8,422 bases of DNA, from assembly GCA_003695505.1 (NCBI GenBank), contig RFIY01000045.1, forward strand, positions 1 through 8,422, in the 5' to 3' direction. Shown here one piece after another: positions 1 to 6,674 of this stretch. The notes under the pieces are model-generated. The model worked only from the letters and a program-made list of their open reading frames with translations. It did no database searches and had not been told where the DNA came from. The stretch is from Candidatus Dadabacteria bacterium (lineage in GTDB: Bacteria > J088). The stretch's first letter is position 1. Every line of letters begins with the position of its first letter. Made by a program: the position numbers and the translations under genes.

Positions 1-2
1 AT

Positions 3-128
3 CCGCAGCAACAGCCGACGGTCTTGTCGTTTCGCGAGGGCATGCTACGCGCGCGGCTCATCGAAGGGCCACGGTGGCGCAGCCGGCGGCGTTCGGTGCG
101 GCCGCAGGTCGCGGCGGGGGGGCGATGA
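3..128 (+). CDS. C-terminal tail of an upstream gene (partial, possibly flhG-like)
   Basis: This reading frame is open from the window edge to a TGA at 126-128. Its stop overlaps the ATG of the sigma factor at 125 in the ATGA arrangement used repeatedly further down this operon. The visible 41 residues are rich in Arg, Gln and Pro (start PQQQPTVLSF, end RPQVAAGGR) and show no domain I can identify. In related clusters the gene before fliA is often flhG/fleN, a MinD-like ATPase that controls flagellar number, and the QQP-x-VLSF stretch would be tolerable near such a C-terminus, but that is inference from position. The other two forward frames are also open over this stretch, so coding is supported mainly by the stop/start overlap. 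Confidence 0.38.
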   Translation, partial: PQQQPTVLSFREGMLRARLIEGPRWRSRRRSVRPQVAAGGR

Positions 129-820
129 TGCTCGCGGCGCAGGCCGAGCAGTACCTGCCAATGATTCGGCGTGTCCGCCGTCGGACGTTTCCGGGCGTCT
201 GGCAGGGGTGTGACGTGGAAGAAATGGAATCCGAGGGTGTAATCGGACTCGTCAAAGGCCTGCAAAGCTATGATGCGTCGCGCGGGCCGATCGAGCCATA
301 TCTGTGGCGTCGCATCCAGGGCGCCATGCTCGACTGGGCGCGGCGTGAGGATCGCCTGTCCCGGGGGCAGCGTCGTTTGCAGCGAACCCGCGAAGAGACG
401 ATGGAGCGGCTGCGCGCCGAGCTGGGACGGGAGCCGGACGATGGCGAAGTCGCGGCGGCGCTCGGTCTCGACCTTGCGGAATACCAGGCGACCCATGACG
501 CGTGGCAGAACCACGCCCATATCACGACCGTCCGTGGTGAGGACGGCGACGAAGTGGGGATTCTCGATCTGCTTGCCAACGATGATCCCGATCCGGAGGC
601 GCACCTTGAACGGAAACAGGTTCTGGAGCGGCTCAGGCTGCACATCGAGGAGTTGCCGGAGCGGGATCGCGCGATCATCCGCATGTATTTTCTCGAAGAT
701 GTGACGATGGCGGAAATCGCCGCAGTGCTCGGCGTAAGCGTCCCGCGCGTCTCGCAGCTCGTCAAACGGATTCTTGGGAATCTTCGTGAGCGACTGATCA
801 ACGAGGGGATCACATGTTGA
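125..820 (+). CDS. fliA: RNA polymerase sigma factor for flagellar operon, FliA (sigma-28)
   Basis: Directs RNA polymerase to late flagellar promoters (TAAA-N15-GCCGATAA type). Residues 8-80 form sigma region 2, with the FliA-typical core IQGAMLDWARREDRLSR at 64-80 that melts and reads the -10 element. Residues 81-130 match region 3 (LGREPDDGEVAAALGL). Residues 176-225 are region 4, with a helix-turn-helix around 194-216 (TMAEIAAVLGVSVPRVSQL) for the -35 element. Region 1.1 is absent, as usual for this class. The 231-residue length from ATG 125 is normal for FliA. A GTG at 74 in the same frame would add 17 low-complexity Ala/Gly residues. I prefer 125 because ATGATG overlaps the TGA of the upstream frame and follows a G-rich stretch at 114-122. 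The stop overlaps flgF by 7 nt. Its antagonist FlgM lies in the same operon. Confidence 0.93.
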   Translation: MMLAAQAEQYLPMIRRVRRRTFPGVWQGCDVEEMESEGVIGLVKGLQSYDASRGPIEPYLWRRIQGAMLDWARREDRLSRGQRRLQRTREETMERLRAELGREPDDGEVAAALGLDLAEYQATHDAWQNHAHITTVRGEDGDEVGILDLLANDDPDPEAHLERKQVLERLRLHIEELPERDRAIIRMYFLEDVTMAEIAAVLGVSVPRVSQLVKRILGNLRERLINEGITC

Positions 821-1494
821 ATGAACTACGCCAGATCGGACGCAATCTGACGCTGCTGAACCGGCTTGTCGATGTGCGCGCGCAAAATATTGCCAACGCT
901 TCAACCAGTGGCTACCTTGCGCATCGCCTGGCGCTGTCCGTGGGCGATACCGATGCCGGAGGCGCCCCGACCGTGCGGCCGTACACATCGGGCGAGGCCG
1001 GGCCAGTGACGGCCGACGACCAGCCATTGCATGTCGCGCTGGCGCCGCGGAGCTTTTTGCGCGTCGAGACACCCGCTGGGATCCGCCTTTCGCGTGCCGG
1101 CGACCTCTCCGTCGATCGCGAAGGGCGCCTCGTCGATGGTGAGGGCGCGCCCGTGCTGGCGGGCGGCGCGCCGCTGCTCGTTGGCGCCGGTGAAATCACC
1201 ATTCAGGACAATGGCACCGTACTCGAAAGCGGTGTGCCGGTCGGGCGACTGGATCTGGTCGAGGCGGACAATCCGCGCCCGCTCGGACAGCGGCACTTCG
1301 CCGAGCCGGACGATGTGCGCCCCGGCGGCAAGTTGCTTGCAACCGGCGCGCTGACCGGCGCCAATGTGGATCCGCTGCAGGAAATGGTCGGATTGATGCG
1401 CGATGGCGACCTGCACCGTCGCCTGATCCAGATGACACGGATGCTGGAGCAGGTCGATCAGACCGCCATCGAAACCTTCGGAAGAGGAGTCTGA
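814..1494 (+). CDS. flgF: Flagellar basal-body rod protein FlgF
   Basis: A proximal-rod subunit exported by the flagellar type III system and assembled in the periplasm. The 226 residues have the rod/hook family layout: an N-terminal helix with the NIANASTSGY version of the family signature at residues 25-34, a beta-rich middle, and a C-terminal helix containing ALTGANVDPLQEMVGLM, which matches the G-x-L-E-x-S-N-V-x-P-V-x-E-M-V motif of FlgF. The conserved N-terminal LANNIANVNTPGF is degenerate here, and the protein is shorter than many FlgF (about 240-250 aa). Identity as FlgF rather than a second FlgG rests on position directly before a clear FlgG and on the NVDPLQEM form of the C-terminal motif. 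The ATG at 814 overlaps the fliA stop (ATGTTGA) and is preceded by GAGGGGA at 803-809, so the start is well supported. Confidence 0.85.
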   Translation: MLNELRQIGRNLTLLNRLVDVRAQNIANASTSGYLAHRLALSVGDTDAGGAPTVRPYTSGEAGPVTADDQPLHVALAPRSFLRVETPAGIRLSRAGDLSVDREGRLVDGEGAPVLAGGAPLLVGAGEITIQDNGTVLESGVPVGRLDLVEADNPRPLGQRHFAEPDDVRPGGKLLATGALTGANVDPLQEMVGLMRDGDLHRRLIQMTRMLEQVDQTAIETFGRGV

Positions 1495-1496
1495 CA

Positions 1497-2264
1497 ATGT
1501 ATCGTTCACTGAACATCGTCGCCAGCGGCATGCGTGCCCAGACGGAACTGATCGATGTGCTGGCCAATAACATCGCCAACGTCAATACGCCGGCCTATCG
1601 GCGCGCGGACATCGCATTCGAGGATGTTGGCTATGAACATCGGCGTGTTGGCAGCGGCGCGGACAGCCGGACGATGGACTTCGGTATGGGCGTTCGGATT
1701 CGTGACATCGTCCGCGATCTTGGTCAGGGCGAGCTGAAGCAGACCGGACGTGCGCTTGACGTAGCGATTGAAGGCAACGGTTACCTGCCGGTGGTGCTGT
1801 CCGACGGCAGCGAAGCCTATACGCGCGCCGGAAACCTGCGCATTGATGCCGACGGGAACCTGGTTACCGCGCACGGCTACGAACTCTCCGCACGAATTCG
1901 AGTGCCCGATGATGCGATCGAACTGACGATCGCCGAAGATGGCACAGTGTCGGCGCTGCGCCCCGGAGATGAACTGCCGGAAGCGATCGGCCAGCTCGAC
2001 CTGGCGCTGTTTCCGGCCGCCGACCGCCTGGAGCCGTTGGGGCAGAATCTGTTCCGCGCGACGGCGGAATCGGGACGGGCCTGGTACGCGTCTCCGGGTA
2101 CTGACGGCGCCGGGCGGGTGATGCAGGGCAGCCTCGAGGGGTCGAATGTCGACGTTGTTTCCGAGGTCGTGACGATGATTTCTGCCCAGCGTGCGTATGA
2201 ACTCAACACGCGAGTGATGCAGGCCGTCGATGAAATGATGCGTCAGCAGGCGCAGATGCAATGA
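1497..2264 (+). CDS. flgG: Flagellar basal-body distal rod protein FlgG
   Basis: Forms the distal rod that crosses the periplasm through the P and L rings and joins the hook. The 255 residues are close to the usual 260. The N-terminal signature is intact (VLANNIANVNTPAYRR, residues 21-36). The middle carries GQGELKQTGRALDVAIEGNG and AYTRAGNLRIDADGNLVT, as in canonical FlgG. The C-terminus has GSLEGSNVDVVSEVVTMI followed by SAQRAYELNTRVMQAVDEMM, the helix that packs against the N-terminal helix in the rod. It is exported without a cleaved signal peptide. The start lies 2 nt after the flgF stop with AGAGGAG about 8 nt upstream. The gene ends in ATGATG, where its TGA overlaps the flgA start. FlgG matches its family much better than FlgF does. 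Confidence 0.95.
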   Translation: MYRSLNIVASGMRAQTELIDVLANNIANVNTPAYRRADIAFEDVGYEHRRVGSGADSRTMDFGMGVRIRDIVRDLGQGELKQTGRALDVAIEGNGYLPVVLSDGSEAYTRAGNLRIDADGNLVTAHGYELSARIRVPDDAIELTIAEDGTVSALRPGDELPEAIGQLDLALFPAADRLEPLGQNLFRATAESGRAWYASPGTDGAGRVMQGSLEGSNVDVVSEVVTMISAQRAYELNTRVMQAVDEMMRQQAQMQ

Positions 2265-2917
2265 TGCGCATCGTTGCCGTGGCTGCCTTGCTGCTTACCG
2301 GTCGCGCAGTGTCCGCGCAGGCCGCGAGCTGTGACTGGCTTGCTGCGTCGCTACGTGATCGCTTCGAGCTCGATGCGCCGGTGCGCGTCGAAGGCTGTGG
2401 CAACGTCCGTGCAAACCCCGGATCGGTGCGTATCGAGAAGGTGCACTTCGCCGGCGGAGCCGCGCTGCGCGTCACGCTGCATCAGGGGAGCCGGCGCCTG
2501 CCGTTGGATATCCGGGCGTGGGCCGAGGTGCCCGTCTGGATTGCGACAGCAGACCTGCCCGTCGGCACGCGCCTGCGAGCGGATATCGTTCGATCCGGCC
2601 GGGCCATGCTGCCGCTTGCGGATGCACTTGCCCCCCGCGTGATGCTGGAACAGGGCTGGGCCACCACGCGCAGAATCCCCGCCGGAGAGACCATTCTGCC
2701 GCGAGATGTCCGTTCTGGCAGAGAACTTGCTTCTGGTGATATATGCGAGATCATCCTCCAGCGCGGTGCAGTTCAGGTGCGGACACAGGCGATCGTCCGG
2801 CAGGTGTTGCATGGTGGTCAGGAGATCCGGCTCGAACGACTCGATACGCATCGTCGCCTGACGGCTGGTGCGGGTCGGTCGTTGCGCGTCGTCGATTGCA
2901 GAGGAGGTACAGGATGA
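2261..2917 (+). CDS. flgA: Flagellar P-ring assembly chaperone FlgA
   Basis: A periplasmic chaperone for assembly of FlgI into the P ring. The 218 residues begin with a signal peptide (about residues 1-21, hydrophobic AVAALLLTG, likely cleavage after SAQA). An N-terminal domain of about 70 residues follows, then a SAF-type domain around 91-150 (VPVWIATADLPVGTRLRADI, then RRIPAGETILPRDVRSG). The C-terminal FlgA fold has GDICEIILQRGAVQVRT and ends near residue 212. Four cysteines (24, 46, 162, 213) could form disulfides in the periplasm. Two starts are possible, ATG 2261 (4-nt overlap with flgG) or ATG 2264, which differ by one Met. No strong ribosome-binding site precedes either, so translation probably depends on coupling to flgG. 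A flgA between flgG and flgH, next to the ring genes it serves, is common in delta- and alphaproteobacteria. Confidence 0.92.
   Translation: MMRIVAVAALLLTGRAVSAQAASCDWLAASLRDRFELDAPVRVEGCGNVRANPGSVRIEKVHFAGGAALRVTLHQGSRRLPLDIRAWAEVPVWIATADLPVGTRLRADIVRSGRAMLPLADALAPRVMLEQGWATTRRIPAGETILPRDVRSGRELASGDICEIILQRGAVQVRTQAIVRQVLHGGQEIRLERLDTHRRLTAGAGRSLRVVDCRGGTG
2901..2907 (+). promoter_or_regulatory. Ribosome-binding site of flgH
   Basis: GAGGAGG lies 6 nt before ATG 2914, a nearly ideal Shine-Dalgarno sequence inside the end of flgA. It decides the flgH start: the same frame is open back to an ATG at 2743, but only the 2914 start yields a lipoprotein signal peptide and the ATGA overlap with flgA. 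Confidence 0.85.
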
Positions 2918-3603
2918 GCCGTTGGATCTTTGTACTGCTATTTCTCGTCTCTGGTTGCGCCTCGACGCCACAGGTCGATGCGCAGCAGGATCTCGCGTTT
3001 GACTGGCCGGTTCCGGTGAGTCAGACCGCGGCCGCAAGCACGCCCGGCTCCCTGTACCAGCCCGGCGCGCCCTTTGCCGGACTTTATCAGGATGCGCGGG
3101 CCCTGGCGCCGGGCGACCTGGTGACGATTCTGATCAACGAGCAGATCTCGGCGAGCAAGAGTGCCGATACCGAACTCGAACGTAGCAGCGAACGTCAGGC
3201 CGGCCTGAGCGGCCTCGGCGGGGCGCTGACACGGCTCCAGCAGAGCAACCCCAATCTGAATCTGTCACAGTTGTTCAACTACGACTCGTCTTCGGCATAC
3301 AACGGCAGCGGGCGAACGAGTCGCAGCGGAGAGATGGTTGGGGTGCTAACAGCGGTCGTCACCGGCTATCTGCCAGGCGGTTCGCTGCAGATCGTCGGCG
3401 AGAAGCGCATCAAGGTCAACGACGAAGAGCAACTCGTTCGCATTACCGGTGCGATCCGGCCGCGTGATGTCGACAGCCGCAACCGAATTTCCAGCGATGC
3501 CGTCGCGCTGGCGCGCATCGAATACAGTGGTCAGGGCGTCGTCACCGATCAGCAGCGCCCTGGCTGGTTGACCCGGGTTCTCGACAAGATCTGGCCGTTC
3601 TGA
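2914..3603 (+). CDS. flgH: Flagellar L-ring protein FlgH (lipoprotein)
   Basis: Forms the outer-membrane L ring, the bushing through which the rod exits. The 229 residues start with a short lipoprotein signal peptide ending in the lipobox LVSGC (residues 11-15), so Cys15 should be lipidated. Family hallmarks follow: GSLYQP at 45-50, DLVTILINEQISASKSA at 68-84, GYLPGGSLQIVGEKRIKVND at 151-170, the ITGAIRPRDVDSRNRISSD stretch, and the terminal GWLTRVLDKIWPF. Length and order of motifs are typical of full-length FlgH. The start at 2914 overlaps the flgA stop by 4 nt. The stop shares one base with the flgI start (TGATG at 3601-3605). FlgA, FlgH and FlgI being adjacent fits co-production of both rings. 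Confidence 0.95.
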   Translation: MSRWIFVLLFLVSGCASTPQVDAQQDLAFDWPVPVSQTAAASTPGSLYQPGAPFAGLYQDARALAPGDLVTILINEQISASKSADTELERSSERQAGLSGLGGALTRLQQSNPNLNLSQLFNYDSSSAYNGSGRTSRSGEMVGVLTAVVTGYLPGGSLQIVGEKRIKVNDEEQLVRITGAIRPRDVDSRNRISSDAVALARIEYSGQGVVTDQQRPGWLTRVLDKIWPF

Positions 3604-4703
3604 TGTTACGCACGCTGTTGCTGTTGGCCATTCTGCTGGCTGCTTCGCCCGTCTTTGCGACGCAGCGTCCCCTGGGTGAGCTGGTGTACGTCGAAGGCGG
3701 GCGGCCAAACAGCCTCGTCGGCTTTGGCATGGTTGTTGGCCTTGCGGGCACCGGTGACCGTGCGCGCCAGGGAACGGTTTCCGCGCAGGCGATGCGCAAT
3801 ATGCTGGAGCGTCTCGGACTCGACATCGACGAACGTTCGATCCGCAGCGGCAACATCGCATCTGTGATGGTGACCGCGCAACTGCCGGCCTTTGCCCGCG
3901 CCGGGCAGCCAGTCGACTGCTCGGTCTCGTCGATCGGTGATGCCAGTTCGCTGTATGGCGGCGTACTGCTGCTGACCGAGCTGCGTGGCCCCAATGGACA
4001 GGTTTATGCGGTTGCGCAGGGGCCAGTTGTCGGAGGCGGCATTGGTGTGCGCGGACAGCAGGGGAGCCTGACGCGCAATGTCGCGACGACGGCGCGCGTT
4101 CCCGCCTGCGGCCGACTCGAACAATCGGCGCCGGCGGTGATCGATCCTGCCGCGACCTCGGTCCGACTGATGCTGAATCGACCCGATTTCAGTCAGGCGC
4201 GGCGGATCGCCGCGGCGCTGGAAATGTCAGGGGCCGCGGTGTCGGCCACGGTAGCCGGGCCGTCCATGATCGACGTCGCGTGGCCGGCAACAACGACGGT
4301 GCCGGCCGCGGTTCGCATCGCGCGCCTGCTCGAGACGCCCGTCGAGATTGTCGAAACGCCGATCGTCGTCGTCAATCAGCAGACCGGAACGATCATCGCG
4401 GGCGGCGATGTCGAACTGTTGCCGGCACTGGTTGTGTATGGCGATCTCGAAGTGCAGATTCAACAGCAGAACGAGGTTATCCAGCCGCCGGCCTTCAGCG
4501 GCGGGGAGGCCATGGTCAATACCAATGAAACACTGGACGCCATCGAGCGGCCTGCCCGGGTTCGCGCCATTGACGGCTCCCGTACGATCGGCGATCTGGC
4601 GGCTGCGCTCGACGCCATCCAGGCGACGCCACGTCAACTGATCGGGATCCTGCGACAACTGCACGCGGCGGGCGCACTGCGTGCGCAGCTCGTTGTCGAA
4701 TGA
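3603..4703 (+). CDS. flgI: Flagellar P-ring protein FlgI
   Basis: Periplasmic protein that polymerises around the rod at the peptidoglycan layer to form the P ring. The 366 residues match the family's usual length. A signal peptide occupies about residues 1-19 (LLLLAILLAASPVFA, cleavage before TQRP). The diagnostic segment NSLVGFGMVVGLAGTGD lies at 36-52, followed by RNMLERLGLDIDERSIRSGN and SSIGDASSLYGGVLLLTELR. The C-terminus has QPPAFSGGEAMVNTNETLD and IGILRQLHAAGALRAQLVV, where members bind the next subunit. Cysteines at 106 and 169 sit where I recall non-cysteine residues in other FlgI sequences and could form a disulfide. No Shine-Dalgarno is visible before ATG 3603, so translation likely re-initiates from flgH. 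The stop overlaps flgJ by 4 nt. Confidence 0.96.
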   Translation: MLRTLLLLAILLAASPVFATQRPLGELVYVEGGRPNSLVGFGMVVGLAGTGDRARQGTVSAQAMRNMLERLGLDIDERSIRSGNIASVMVTAQLPAFARAGQPVDCSVSSIGDASSLYGGVLLLTELRGPNGQVYAVAQGPVVGGGIGVRGQQGSLTRNVATTARVPACGRLEQSAPAVIDPAATSVRLMLNRPDFSQARRIAAALEMSGAAVSATVAGPSMIDVAWPATTTVPAAVRIARLLETPVEIVETPIVVVNQQTGTIIAGGDVELLPALVVYGDLEVQIQQQNEVIQPPAFSGGEAMVNTNETLDAIERPARVRAIDGSRTIGDLAAALDAIQATPRQLIGILRQLHAAGALRAQLVVE

Positions 4704-5032
4704 ATGGGGGTCTGCGGATGCGCATCGATCGAACAGAGGCGACGGCAGTAACGACGACGCGACGGCGGACGCCAACGGATCGCACGGCAGCCGTTTCGGA
4801 GCTGTTGAGCCGCGAGCTGATCCAGCGTCTGCTGCCCGAGATGCCGGGTACAAAGCAGGCCGGACTGGCCAGTGAGTTCTGGGTCGACGCGATCGCCGAT
4901 CGGCTCAGCGCGCAGGACTGGCTGTCCCTGCGTCAGCAGGATGTTGGGGTATCCGCCGCGCCTGGGGCTAAACTGTTCGAGATCGCGGCCGATTCTCATG
5001 ACCAGCAGGCAACCGAAGGACAAGTGCAATGA
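4700..5032 (+). CDS. flgJ: FlgJ-type rod-binding (rod cap) protein, N-terminal domain only
   Basis: Likely caps the growing rod. The 110 residues cover only the rod-binding domain: SELLSRELIQRLLPEMPG (33-50) followed by LASEFWVDAIADRLSAQD (56-73) corresponds to the FE-x-L-x-x-Q-x-L-x-x-M and E-x-x-x-x-x-L-x-x-x-x-A motifs of FlgJ. No glucosaminidase/muramidase domain is present, as in many non-enteric bacteria, where a separate enzyme opens the peptidoglycan. The first about 28 residues are Thr/Arg-rich and poorly conserved-looking. ATG 4700 overlaps the flgI stop (ATGA) but lacks a ribosome-binding site; an in-frame ATG at 4718 is preceded by GGGGG at 4706-4710 and could be the true start. 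The gene contains the sigma-28 promoter of flgM near its 3' end. Assignment relies on weak motif similarity plus the position between flgI and flgM. Confidence 0.75.
   Translation: MNGGLRMRIDRTEATAVTTTRRRTPTDRTAAVSELLSRELIQRLLPEMPGTKQAGLASEFWVDAIADRLSAQDWLSLRQQDVGVSAAPGAKLFEIAADSHDQQATEGQVQ
4969..4995 (+). promoter_or_regulatory. Sigma-28 (FliA) promoter for flgM-flgK
   Basis: TAAA at 4969-4972 is followed after exactly 15 nt by GCCGATTC at 4988-4995. The sigma-28 consensus is TAAA-N15-GCCGATAA, also written TAAAGTTT-N11-GCCGATAA. The -35 octamer TAAACTGT matches 6 of 8 positions and the -10 octamer matches 6 of 8, including all of GCCGAT. Transcription would begin near 5001-5004, leaving a short leader of about 25-28 nt before the flgM ATG at 5029 that includes the AAGGA ribosome-binding site at 5016-5020. 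The promoter lies within the flgJ coding region. It would provide FliA-dependent expression of flgM and flgK on top of read-through from the long operon. Confidence 0.72.
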
Positions 5033-5352
5033 ACAAGATCGGATCCTCTACAGGCCCGGGACAGACAGCAGGCGTCACGTCACTGCGTGGCGACGTCGCG
5101 AAGGCTGCGACCAGGGACACGCGCCCCGTGCCGCAGCAGGACGTGACCGTGGCAACCTCGGTGTCGTTCAGCGCCGAGGGTGAAGCGATCGCCGGTCTGC
5201 AGGGCCAGTTGAGCGATGAGCAGCAGGTGCGTCCCGAAGTTGTCGAGCAGCTTCGGGCACGGCTGGACAGCGGTGAGCTTTCCCGTGTCGATGACGCGCT
5301 GGTCGAAGCCGTCGCAGATGCCATCGTCAACGACCGCGGGGACGCACAATGA
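5029..5352 (+). CDS. flgM: Anti-sigma-28 factor FlgM
   Basis: Binds and inhibits FliA until the hook-basal body is complete, then is exported through it, releasing late-gene expression. The 107 residues have the family layout: a low-complexity, probably disordered N-terminal half (residues 1-40, Gly/Thr/Arg-rich) and a helical C-terminal sigma-binding half. That half includes VSFSAEGEAIAGLQGQL (45-61) and RPEVVEQLRARLDSGELSR (68-86), then VDDALVEAVADAIV (87-100), matching the V-x-x-L-R-x-x-I-x-x-G-x-Y-x-V-D pattern of FlgM. ATG 5029 overlaps the flgJ stop (ATGA), with AAGGA 8 nt upstream. A sigma-28 promoter about 33 nt upstream indicates autoregulation with FliA, encoded at the head of the operon. 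The secretion chaperone gene flgN is not next to it. Confidence 0.88.
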   Translation: MNKIGSSTGPGQTAGVTSLRGDVAKAATRDTRPVPQQDVTVATSVSFSAEGEAIAGLQGQLSDEQQVRPEVVEQLRARLDSGELSRVDDALVEAVADAIVNDRGDAQ

Positions 5353-6671
5353 CCAGGCTCGACCAGATCGGTCAGTCACTGGTACGCGCCAGCCAGCAGG
5401 AATTGTTGCTGGCGGGCTCGAATCTGGCCAACGCTTCGAGCGATGGCTACTATCGCCGCATCGGCGTTTCGCAAAGCATTGCGCTGAACAGGGGAGAGCA
5501 CATGGCAGGCGTCGAATTTCAGTGGCAAGGAAGTGCTCGTGACGATTTCGATGTGCGTGTCTTGCGCAGTGCTGTTTCGGCTGATGCGGCCGCCGCGCTG
5601 GAGCAGGATAACCTGGACGCACTGGCCACGATCGTTGCACCCGTTGGTGGGTACGGTATTGAGGACGCCGCCGGCGAATTTCGTGCCGCGCTCAGCGCCG
5701 CGACCGTACAGCCGGAAAACGATACGATTCGCCGGAACGTGACCAACAGCGCACAGACGCTGGTCAGCCGCATCCGTGAGGTTGCGGCACGCATCGACGA
5801 GCTGACGCAGAAAACCCGCAAAGACGTGGACCTGAACGTCAAGGATCTGCGGACGCGGCTCGAAGAACTTGCGCGCGTGGAAATGGCGGCACAGAGCAGC
5901 GGAGAGCCGGTCCAGGGAGAGCTGCTGGAATCTCGAGACCGTACATTGGCCGAAATCGCGCAACTCGTCGGCATCTCGGTGGACGAGCGCCCCGATGGGA
6001 CGGTTGCAGTGCGGGCACGCAGTGGCGCCCTGTTGTACGATCGCGGCGAGATCGCGGACATCGAGCGCAGCGGCGACAAAATCGTCGTGCGGCACGGCGG
6101 CATGGAAGCCCAGTTGTATGCGGGCGATGGTGGAGAGCTGGGCGCGGCGTTGTCGGTCATCAATGACTGGCAGACGACGACGCGCACCGCCGCGAATGAT
6201 TTTGCCGCCGCACTTGCGGACGCGATCAATTCGCTGCAGGCGGGCGGCTTTGATCGCAGTGGCACGCCGGGCGCGGCAGTCTTTACCTACGATCCGGCCA
6301 GCCCGGCGTCGACGCTCGCGCTCACCGGCGTCGATACGGATCCCGGCGCCTGGGCGCTGGGATCCGTCGATGGACACGATGGCGGCAATATTCTGCCAAT
6401 GGAAGCGGCGCTCGATGGCGCGCTGAATAACGTCTGGCGCGAGGCCGCCCAGGCCGTGATGTTCGGTGCGCAAAGCGCGGCGCAGGAATCCGAACACCGC
6501 CAGCTTGCGCTGAACAACGCAAAGCTCGAAGTCGCCGAGACCTCGGGCGTGTCCCTCGAAGACGAAGCGACGCGGATGTCGCAGGCGCAACTTATGTATC
6601 AGGCTGGCCTGCGTGTCCTGCAAATCGAAGATGAAAACATGCAGACACTTCTGCAACTCGGAGCTCGTTGA
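5349..6671 (+). CDS. flgK: Flagellar hook-associated protein 1, FlgK
   Basis: First of the two junction proteins that connect hook to filament; exported and assembled outside the cell. The 440 residues are shorter than enteric FlgK (about 550), mostly through a smaller variable middle domain. The N-terminal helix contains the family signature as LLLAGSNLANASSDGYYRR (20-37). Residues about 130-180 are predicted helical/coiled (QTLVSRIREVAARIDELTQK and KDLRTRLEELARVEM). The C-terminus (about 393-440) carries SGVSLEDEATRMSQAQLMYQ and GLRVLQIEDENMQTLLQL, equivalent to the GVSLDEE-x-x-N-L-x-x-x-Q-x-A-Y motif of FlgK; the invariant-looking Asn-Leu is replaced. ATG 5349 overlaps the flgM stop by 4 nt. 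FlgK ends the operon; its usual partner flgL does not follow, and the next gene is convergent and unrelated. Confidence 0.93.
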   Translation: MTRLDQIGQSLVRASQQELLLAGSNLANASSDGYYRRIGVSQSIALNRGEHMAGVEFQWQGSARDDFDVRVLRSAVSADAAAALEQDNLDALATIVAPVGGYGIEDAAGEFRAALSAATVQPENDTIRRNVTNSAQTLVSRIREVAARIDELTQKTRKDVDLNVKDLRTRLEELARVEMAAQSSGEPVQGELLESRDRTLAEIAQLVGISVDERPDGTVAVRARSGALLYDRGEIADIERSGDKIVVRHGGMEAQLYAGDGGELGAALSVINDWQTTTRTAANDFAAALADAINSLQAGGFDRSGTPGAAVFTYDPASPASTLALTGVDTDPGAWALGSVDGHDGGNILPMEAALDGALNNVWREAAQAVMFGAQSAAQESEHRQLALNNAKLEVAETSGVSLEDEATRMSQAQLMYQAGLRVLQIEDENMQTLLQLGAR

Positions 6672-6674
6672 TCG

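Noticed and set aside
2398-2414. Sigma-54-like TGGCA-N7-TGCA element with correct GG/GC spacing
   Set aside because: It lies in the middle of flgA, about 500 nt from the next start, and misses the conserved positions around the -24 and -12 cores; likely chance in GC-rich coding sequence.
2743-2913. N-terminal extension of flgH to an ATG at 2743
   Set aside because: It would bury the lipoprotein signal peptide; GAGGAGG before 2914 and the overlap with the flgA stop fix the start at 2914.
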